The notes beneath the pieces were generated by a model. It was not told the DNA's origin and did no database searches. It saw only the letters and a program-made list of their open reading frames with translations. 11,811 nt of DNA from an uncultured Phascolarctobacterium sp. (GTDB lineage: Bacteria; Bacillota; Negativicutes; Acidaminococcales; Acidaminococcaceae). Each line of letters opens with the position of its first letter. The first letter of the stretch is position 1. The position numbers and the translations under genes are program-made. This document shows positions 8,281 through 11,811 of this stretch, piece by piece. Location of the stretch: assembly GCA_937901335.1 (NCBI GenBank), contig CALCHC010000059.1:1-11811 (forward strand), given 5' to 3'.

Positions 8281-8319
8281 AGAAGTGGGTTGATTTCAAA
8301 AACTCACTTCTAATTTTTT
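8281..8319 (+). terminator. Intrinsic terminator after the exported-protein gene
   Basis: An 11-bp stem (AGAAGTGGGTT at 8281-8291 with AACTCACTTCT at 8301-8311, one G-T pair) has a 9-nt loop. It is followed by AATTTTTT. It starts 32 nt past the stop codon and should end transcription before the prophage. Confidence 0.88.
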
Positions 8320-8349
8320 ATGAAATTCTATCAATATATAATGAAGATC

Positions 8350-8398
8350 TCAAATTTAAGAAGTAAATTTCAATTTTAGAAAGAAGCCTTAAATTTGA
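8350..8398. repeat. 11-bp perfect inverted repeat in the host-phage intergenic region
   Basis: TCAAATTTAAG (8350-8360) is repeated in inverse as CTTAAATTTGA (8388-8398) around a 27-nt spacer. There is no T-run after it, so it is not a terminator. It could be an operator or a recombination-accessory site, or a chance product of AT-rich sequence. Confidence 0.5.
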
Positions 8399-8451
8399 CG
8401 TATGGATTGTTATATTAGGAAGGTTTTTAAAAACGCTTATAAACGATTTAT

Positions 8452-8479
8452 TTTAGACATAATATATATAATAAGACAA
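8452..8479. other. Candidate dif/XerCD recombination site at the prophage border
   Basis: The site reads as two 11-bp arms around a 6-bp core: TTTAGACATAA, TATATA, TAATAAGACAA. On the minus strand the core plus right arm is TATATA TTATGTCTAAA. This matches the inner part of the Bacillus subtilis dif XerD half as I recall it (core TATATA, arm TTATGTAAACT): the core is identical and the first six arm bases are identical. The XerC-side arm matches less well. Known gokushovirus prophages integrate at dif, and this lies between the last host terminator and the phage hairpin cluster. AT-rich sequence can mimic this, so the call is tentative. Confidence 0.4.
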
Positions 8480-8486
8480 TACCTAT

Positions 8487-8513
8487 ACAGAAAATATTAG
8501 GATAATTTTCTGT
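8487..8513. repeat. 9-bp perfect hairpin, first of three tandem hairpins
   Basis: ACAGAAAAT (8487-8495) and ATTTTCTGT (8505-8513) enclose a 9-nt loop. It directly abuts the next inverted repeat without a spacer base. In a single-stranded phage genome it would fold. It lacks a T-run on either side. Confidence 0.6.
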
Positions 8514-8555
8514 CACTCCGCACAGTTACAACAAGGAAGGGAACTGTGCGGAGTG
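8514..8555. repeat. 14-bp perfect inverted repeat (phage intergenic hairpin)
   Basis: CACTCCGCACAGTT (8514-8527) and AACTGTGCGGAGTG (8542-8555) match perfectly around a 14-nt purine-rich loop. The stem is much more GC-rich than its surroundings. It lies immediately beyond the VP3 terminator. Candidate roles are replication origin, packaging signal, or a second terminator; the sequence does not decide. Confidence 0.75.
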
Positions 8556-8556
8556 C

Positions 8557-8580
8557 AAAAAAGGGAAGCCGAAGCTTCCC
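8557..8580 (-). terminator. Intrinsic terminator of the phage operon
   Basis: On the minus strand GGGAAGC, loop TTCG, GCTTCCC is followed by TTTTTT. This is a UUCG tetraloop terminator starting 6 nt after the VP3 stop. It would separate VP3 from VP1 transcription in the circular genome. Confidence 0.93.
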
Positions 8581-8585
8581 TTTAA

Positions 8586-9029
8586 TTATTCAGTTACAGG
8601 TAAATCCTCTGCATTAACCACACTATCAACAACAACATCAAGATTATTTGCAACAGGTTTTTCAAAAATGCCAAGTTTAACACCTCTTTCTTTATTATCA
8701 GGGTTTGTAATCCATTGTAACATAGAAAGGGGAGAACCGCCAACCTCTTGACGAATTTTTGAAGGAAGATTGTCAAATTCTTGTTGTACGGATTCAACAT
8801 ATTCCAAACATTCTTGATAATCTGCAGGAATAGAAGAAACATCTTCACCAGTCCAAGGTTGAATAGTTAATAAATCGACTGCACGACCAGAGCGACAATA
8901 TAAATCAACAATATTGTTAATATCGCAAGACTCAGAAGGTTCTTGAATGGTTAAAGAAGGTTTATCAGAAACGTATTTAAAATCATCTCTAACACGTTCT
9001 TTAAGTGTACTATATAAAGTTTTAAACAT
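8586..9029 (-). CDS. Gokushovirus internal scaffolding protein VP3
   Basis: This 147-residue protein reads as the gokushovirus VP3 internal scaffold, needed for procapsid assembly and lost from the mature particle. Supporting features are a short N-terminal basic stretch, a central acidic and helical region containing DYQECLEYVESVQQEFDNLP, and the PSKIRQEVGGSPLSMLQWI segment typical of the family, which precedes an acidic C-terminus. The ATG at 9029 is chosen because AAGGAG lies 5 nt upstream. The longer frame from 9086 would add 19 residues across a hairpin-rich spacer and is unlikely. The gene is last in the operon and directly followed by the UUCG terminator. In complete genomes VP1 comes next; here it is absent. 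Confidence 0.85.
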   Translation of the reverse strand: MFKTLYSTLKERVRDDFKYVSDKPSLTIQEPSESCDINNIVDLYCRSGRAVDLLTIQPWTGEDVSSIPADYQECLEYVESVQQEFDNLPSKIRQEVGGSPLSMLQWITNPDNKERGVKLGIFEKPVANNLDVVVDSVVNAEDLPVTE

Positions 9030-9065
9030 AACTTCTCCTTTTGTCTGCCGACGGCACCGCTTCAT

Positions 9066-9103
9066 TTTGCGAACGTTTGCAAGCAAACACGCAAAGCCTT
9101 GCG
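9066..9103. repeat. Compound hairpins in the VP5-VP3 spacer
   Basis: TTTGCG (9066-9071) pairs with CGCAAA (9090-9095), and inside it GTTTGC (9075-9080) pairs with GCAAAC (9083-9088), giving an extended stem with a small internal loop. An alternative stem CGCAA (9090-9094) with TTGCG (9099-9103) shares one arm. The spacer is GC-rich compared with the phage genes and also holds TGCCG-A-CGGCA near 9045-9055. It may be an origin, a packaging element or a translation control for VP3. Confidence 0.55.
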
Positions 9104-9108
9104 GTTAA

Positions 9109-9360
9109 TTATTCTTGCACAAATTCCAAAGCTTCATGAAGAACAATGGGATTAACGTGAAGTTTAAAAGTTCCAGTAACTTCATCAAATTCGCCAAGTT
9201 CTTGCAAATTGTAGTCTGCAGGAAAACGAGCAAGGTCAGAACGTTCAGGATCAGCGTTAACAGAACGCTCAAACATACGCACAGCAGAGACACGATTCGG
9301 TGCAAACATAGGGGGCATATAAGAAATAGCTTTTTTATCATAAACTGCAATAACTTTCAT
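9109..9360 (-). CDS. Gokushovirus nonstructural protein VP5
   Basis: This 83-residue protein matches the small VP5 proteins encoded beside VP4 in gokushoviruses. The pattern PNRVSAVRMFERSV, then ARFPADYNLQELGEFDEVTG, is characteristic: in relatives a 'P-x-DY-x-L-x-x-x-G-x-FDE-x-TG' block stands in the same place. By analogy with phage phiX174 protein C it may switch replication towards single-strand synthesis and packaging, but this role is poorly tested. The start codon overlaps the VP4 stop in ATGA, and an AGGAG lies 9 nt upstream inside VP4, so expression is coupled but also has its own ribosome site. Confidence 0.82.
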   Translation of the reverse strand: MKVIAVYDKKAISYMPPMFAPNRVSAVRMFERSVNADPERSDLARFPADYNLQELGEFDEVTGTFKLHVNPIVLHEALEFVQE

Positions 9361-10316
9361 ATTTCAAGTCTCCTTTTTAAATTATTAGTTTTTATTATTT
9401 TAATTTTTTCTTTTGTATGGAGTCTATTTGGCTCAAAGGGTTTCGCCTGCATAGACTTAATACGTTTATCACGAATGGCTGCCATTCTTTCAGGATTCTC
9501 AACATCAAATAAATTATCATAATATCTTGGTGGTCGCAAATGCATTGGAGAACCGTCTTTATAGACAATCATAGTATCAGTATTATAAATATCATTCTTA
9601 TATTTATTAAACCATTCCTTGCCAATACCATTGGACATAGTAACATATTCTTGTGCATGATCGCTATAATAAGAAGCAGCACTCTCACCACGAACTTTCT
9701 TCATAATATAGCGAGCCACATACGCACAAGTATCGAAGGAAACATTACAAACCTCTACAATGCCTTTATTCCATATTTTAGAAAGATATTCACTGGTAAA
9801 ATGAGGATAACCACCTTTACTATATAACAACTTTCTATCAGGAAAATCAAAGCCAAAAATTATAGCGTGGTAATGTGGTCTTTTTGTTTTGTCACCATAT
9901 TCACCACAATGAAAAAACTTAATATTTTCATTATCAGGATAATCATAAGAAATTCGAGAACGCAAACGCTTAACAAAATCTTGAAAATGTTTCTTAACAA
10001 GAGTAGGGCGAGTATCAGCCCAAGGCAAATTATCATCATCATAAGTTAAAGTAATAAAACAAGAATGTTGATGAAACTGTGCTTCTTTCATTAAACGGAT
10101 TGCCCAAGTTCGAGAATAATCCAAACGACAACCAATACATTGACCGCAAGGAACAAGGAAACCAGAATAAGTATAAGAACCTGATTTAAACTCTCCAAGT
10201 ATAGGTGGCTTATCAAAATTTTCATAAGCCTTATGAACCTTAACAACTGACTTCCCTGACTTTGCGTTGAATGCTTCAAAATGCTTAACTGCATATAAAG
10301 GGTGGTAACATGTCAT
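9357..10316 (-). CDS. Gokushovirus replication initiation protein VP4 (HUH endonuclease)
   Basis: This 319-residue protein nicks the double-stranded replicative form to start rolling-circle replication. Visible are a cysteine motif CGQCIGCRLDYSRTWAIR starting at residue 57, HUH motif I FITLTYDD (87-94), the metal-binding HYH (148-150) in RPHYHAIIFG, and the catalytic tyrosine motif AYVARYIMKK with Y199 and Y203 spaced as a two-Tyr nuclease. This is the standard VP4 layout and length, so the protein appears intact. ATG 10316 is preferred over GTG 10325 because GAGGTG (10323-10328) lies 6 nt upstream of the ATG and includes the GTG. It sits downstream of the J-like gene and overlaps VP5. Confidence 0.95.
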   Translation of the reverse strand: MTCYHPLYAVKHFEAFNAKSGKSVVKVHKAYENFDKPPILGEFKSGSYTYSGFLVPCGQCIGCRLDYSRTWAIRLMKEAQFHQHSCFITLTYDDDNLPWADTRPTLVKKHFQDFVKRLRSRISYDYPDNENIKFFHCGEYGDKTKRPHYHAIIFGFDFPDRKLLYSKGGYPHFTSEYLSKIWNKGIVEVCNVSFDTCAYVARYIMKKVRGESAASYYSDHAQEYVTMSNGIGKEWFNKYKNDIYNTDTMIVYKDGSPMHLRPPRYYDNLFDVENPERMAAIRDKRIKSMQAKPFEPNRLHTKEKIKIIKTNNLKRRLEI

Positions 10317-10333
10317 AATTACCACCTCATTTA

Positions 10334-10450
10334 TTAAATTCTAAAACCGCCACGCATTGGGCGAGCACGCAAATTTTTCTTGCGAGTACGTAAAGCAGTA
10401 CGGGAAAACAAACGACGAGAACGACGTCTAGAAAGTCTTTTTCTACGCAT
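10334..10450 (-). CDS. Arginine-rich DNA-binding protein, J-like (38 residues)
   Basis: The product has 15 Arg and 3 Lys in 38 residues and no acidic residue, beginning MRRKRLSRRRSRRLF and ending MRGGFRI. Short basic proteins of this kind are encoded just upstream of VP4 in many gokushoviruses and are compared with phiX174 protein J, which neutralises the packaged single-stranded DNA and happens to be of the same length. The ribosome site AGAGG is 8 nt before the ATG. The gene starts 12 nt past the stop of the preceding small ORF and ends 17 nt before VP4. Confidence 0.8.
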   Translation of the reverse strand: MRRKRLSRRRSRRLFSRTALRTRKKNLRARPMRGGFRI

Positions 10451-10462
10451 AACAATAACCTC

Positions 10463-10555
10463 TTAAAACAAATTAAAAATGTCTAAATTAACACCAAGCA
10501 AAGAACCAACGAAAGCAGAAATAGCTTGACATAGTGCAGTAAAATACTTATTCAT
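10463..10555 (-). CDS. Small hydrophobic phage protein (30 residues)
   Basis: The 30-residue product has a continuous hydrophobic or amphipathic stretch over most of its length (YFTALCQAISAFVGSLLGVN, then LDIFNLF). A good ribosome site (GAGAGG, 8 nt before ATG) supports translation. Its ATG overlaps the end of the previous small ORF by 8 nt. It could be a membrane-active peptide, for instance a lysis protein analogous to phiX174 E, but no motif proves this. I chose the internal ATG at 10555: the longer frame to 10663 lies wholly over the neighbouring ORF. Confidence 0.6.
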   Translation of the reverse strand: MNKYFTALCQAISAFVGSLLGVNLDIFNLF

Positions 10556-10718
10556 AAGAAAAACCTCTCTTTCTATAAGAGTCACGTAATAAACAAAATG
10601 CTCTATAAGTCTGATAACGACGAATTGGCAAATGTTTAGCACAACAAACATAAGCGAAACCATTAAAACGCTTAAAAGCGGGAAAAATATCTTCTAATCG
10701 TAAAATTTTAACTCCCAT
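10548..10718 (-). CDS. Small basic Cys-containing phage protein (56 residues), function unknown
   Basis: I do not recognise this product. It contains YVCCAKHLPIRRYQTYRAFC followed by LLRDSYRKRG: three Cys and a His in a basic context, which might bind metal or nucleic acid. The ATG at 10718 has AGGTG 5 nt upstream and lies 4 bp past the VP2 stop, a tight operon arrangement. An upstream ATG at 10736 inside VP2 is in frame but has a poorer ribosome site. It overlaps the next small ORF by 8 nt. Confidence 0.6.
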   Translation of the reverse strand: MGVKILRLEDIFPAFKRFNGFAYVCCAKHLPIRRYQTYRAFCLLRDSYRKRGFSYE

Positions 10719-10722
10719 TAAA

Positions 10723-11388
10723 TCACCTATTTTCATCAAATGGTCTTAAACCATAATGCTTATAGAACCAGTCATTATAACTTTTAGCTTTTCTATTATT
10801 ATCTTGCCAGTAATCATCATAAGCCTTAACAAAATCTTTAGCAGTATTAGAAATAAAAGAACCAGCAATATCAAAAGCAGGTTGCGTTGCTCTATCTTTA
10901 GCAGTAGCAGCTTCACGTGCTGAAGTTTGTGAACCATAATCTGCTAAAATAGCATCTTGCATTTTAGGATAATATTCCAACTGCTTAAGTGCTAAAGCAG
11001 TACCATATTTACGTTGTTGTAAATCTTCATTAAAAAACAAGGCATTATGAGCCATTTGTTGTTTAATATTATCAATTTGAGCATTTTTCAATTTAGTTTC
11101 AGCTTTAACGCTCTCATTATGCAAAAGATTAGCTAAAGGATTTTCAGGAGAATAACTAACACCAGTACCAGCAGTAGTACCGGTAGAACCGGTGGCGGAA
11201 AGTATGGGATTTAAGCCTGCTTTTTTTAAATCTTCTACTTCCCATTGATGTTTATTCTGCATGGCTTCTCTAGAAGCTTCATAATTCTGTTGTGAAACGG
11301 ATTTAGCAGAATTACTACCTAAAATAGAAGAACCAATAGAACCTATAATACCACCGATAGCACCAAAATTTTTAGAAAACCAACTCAT
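10723..11388 (-). CDS. Gokushovirus DNA pilot / minor spike protein VP2
   Basis: This 221-residue protein carries the strongly conserved gokushovirus VP2 N-terminal region: a Gly/Ile/Ser-rich hydrophobic segment (residues 8-25), then QNKHQWEVEDLKKAGLNPIL at about 44-63, then a Gly/Thr-rich turn. A long helical, Gln/Lys/Glu-rich part follows. The related phiX174 protein H assembles a tube that delivers DNA through the envelope; VP2 is thought to do the same. The protein looks intact. No good ribosome site lies before its ATG. The start overlaps the stop of a 23-residue ORF in ATGA, so translation is probably coupled to that peptide. Confidence 0.92.
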   Translation of the reverse strand: MSWFSKNFGAIGGIIGSIGSSILGSNSAKSVSQQNYEASREAMQNKHQWEVEDLKKAGLNPILSATGSTGTTAGTGVSYSPENPLANLLHNESVKAETKLKNAQIDNIKQQMAHNALFFNEDLQQRKYGTALALKQLEYYPKMQDAILADYGSQTSAREAATAKDRATQPAFDIAGSFISNTAKDFVKAYDDYWQDNNRKAKSYNDWFYKHYGLRPFDENR

Positions 11389-11456
11389 AAATGTTCAAAT
11401 ACTTTAAGGAATAAAACTACTCCTAAAGTAATTAAAACGACTTCGACTTTTGTCAT
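11385..11456 (-). CDS. 23-residue hydrophobic peptide coupled to VP2
   Basis: The frame encodes a 23-residue peptide with a central membrane-like stretch VVLITLGVVLFLKVF after a short charged start. AAGGAG lies 9 nt before its ATG. Its TGA overlaps the VP2 ATG (ATGA). It sits between the VP1 stop and VP2. It may act as a leader that delivers ribosomes to VP2, or be a genuine membrane peptide such as a lysis factor. I know of no named family. Confidence 0.6.
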   Translation of the reverse strand: MTKVEVVLITLGVVLFLKVFEHL

Positions 11457-11473
11457 AGATATCAACTCCTTCA

Positions 11474-11518
11474 TCAGAAATGGTCGACAAGTCCAGGCAC
11501 GCCGAAAGCAGGCATAGG
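11474..11518 (-). pseudogene. C-terminal remnant of gokushovirus major capsid protein VP1
   Basis: The frame ending with TGA at 11474-11476 reads PMPAFGVPGLVDHF just before the stop. Gokushovirus capsid proteins commonly end in a Pro-x-Pro, Tyr/Phe-Gly, Pro-Gly-Leu, Asp-His type sequence, and this is the right gene position: immediately upstream of VP2, separated only by the small peptide. Going upstream, the same frame continues NRYINFKYLCVS and meets a stop at about 11555, within DNA of different composition. So only about 14 to 20 residues of a protein of over 500 are left. The match is from memory of the family ending, hence moderate confidence. Confidence 0.55.
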
Positions 11519-11520
11519 AG

Positions 11521-11811
11521 ATACACATAAATATTTAAAGTTAATATATCTATTTCAACATCTACTTTTTTATTTATTATTATAGTTTCTTCAGATTCAA
11601 CTGCATCTCCTTTTATTTGACTTTGTTGTTTTGCTACAGTTACTCCTTGTGAGTCTAAAACTTCAAATGTTATAGGTAATAATTTAGACTCTTTTGCTGT
11701 TTTTTCAGTTTTTAATTTTACATGTAATGTTGTTTTATTATCTTCTGTTGTTATTTTGTTTATTGCAATATTTAACCCTTCTACTACTTCAATATTAGAA
11801 TATGAAATTAC
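11521..11811 (-). CDS. Partial, very AT-rich gene of unknown function, interrupted at its 3' end
   Basis: A minus-strand frame is open from the right edge and continues to a stop at 11404-11406, but from about 11520 downward it reads phage DNA in the wrong frame, so its native C-terminus is lost or ends near the junction. The readable part alternates hydrophobic and polar residues (KTTLHVKLKTEKTAKESKLL, ITFEVLDSQGVTVAKQQSQI), suggesting a beta-sandwich, perhaps of an extracellular protein. I do not recognise a family. The base composition is near 20% GC in places and the codons are strongly A-ending (ACA, AAA, TTA, ATA), unlike the host genes at left (GCT, CTT, GGT) and unlike the phage genes. 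The start codon is outside the window. Confidence 0.55.

Larger units (their letters stand above)
8452..11520 (-). mobile_element. Gokushovirus (Microviridae) prophage or phage-derived block lacking the body of VP1
   Basis: All genes here run on the minus strand with the compact, overlapping layout of gokushoviruses: VP1 tail, VP2, small ORFs, a J-like protein, VP4, VP5, VP3. Read as a circle, VP1 would fall between VP3 and VP2, exactly where the block is open. Adding a typical VP1 (roughly 1.6 kb) would give about 4.6 kb, a normal genome size for the group. The left border is placed at the dif-like site. The right border is placed where base composition collapses near 11520. No integrase is encoded, as expected for Microviridae, which borrow host XerCD. 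Whether this is a true prophage or an assembly join is discussed in the findings. Confidence 0.8.

Noticed and set aside
8402..8500. 32-residue plus-strand frame over the dif-like site
   Set aside because: It lacks a ribosome site and lies in very AT-rich intergenic DNA.
9030..9086. N-terminal extension of VP3 (extra 19 residues)
   Set aside because: It crosses the hairpin-rich spacer; AAGGAG sits 5 nt before the ATG at 9029.
11534..11561. Possible second dif-like site at the right junction (TTTAAAGTTAA, TATATC, TATTTCAACAT)
   Set aside because: About 19 of 28 positions agree with the left site, which is not convincing in such AT-rich DNA. It also lies inside a reading frame and after the loss of VP1, where an intact attachment site would not be expected.
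11521..11811. Right-edge frame as the missing part of VP1
   Set aside because: Its composition, codon use and beta-strand-like Lys/Thr/Glu-rich sequence do not resemble a gokushovirus capsid protein, and its frame does not join the VP1 tail.

Overview
The window looks like a piece of an anaerobic Firmicute-type chromosome, possibly a Negativicute of the Phascolarctobacterium kind. That placement rests only on the feel of the proteins and gene mix and is weak. On its right side the host DNA gives way to a small single-stranded-DNA phage (Microviridae, Gokushovirinae) lying inside or joined to it. There are no rRNA or tRNA genes and no CRISPR array.

Left part (1-2185, minus strand): an osmoprotectant ABC importer. 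An ATPase with C-terminal CBS domains overlaps by 4 bp a fused permease/substrate-binding protein that runs off the left edge. Across a divergent, AT-rich intergenic region, a plus-strand operon (2454-6707) encodes a class II aldolase, a 5'-methylthioadenosine/S-adenosylhomocysteine deaminase (MtaD family), and the two subunits of NADH-dependent reduced ferredoxin:NADP+ oxidoreductase (NfnA, NfnB). It ends at a clear intrinsic terminator. A separately promoted PduL-type phosphotransacylase (6891-7466) and an unrecognised exported protein (7515-8249) follow. The set suggests salvage of 5'-deoxynucleoside by-products linked to redox balancing and acyl-phosphate formation; this is inference.

Right part (about 8452-11520, minus strand): a gokushovirus gene block. 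In transcription order it holds the last codons of the major capsid protein VP1, a 23-residue hydrophobic peptide, the pilot protein VP2, two small unknown ORFs, a 38-residue arginine-rich J-like DNA-binding protein, the HUH replication initiator VP4, VP5, the scaffold protein VP3, and a UUCG-loop terminator. Three consecutive hairpins and a dif-like sequence lie at the left border. Essentially only the body of VP1 is missing, so about 3.1 kb remains of an expected genome of about 4.6 kb.

Right edge (about 11521-11811): the sequence switches abruptly to extremely AT-rich coding DNA on the minus strand that is not gokushoviral and whose frame runs wrongly into the VP1 tail. This is a real recombination junction, a capsid-gene deletion, or an assembly chimera. 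It is the point most in need of checking.
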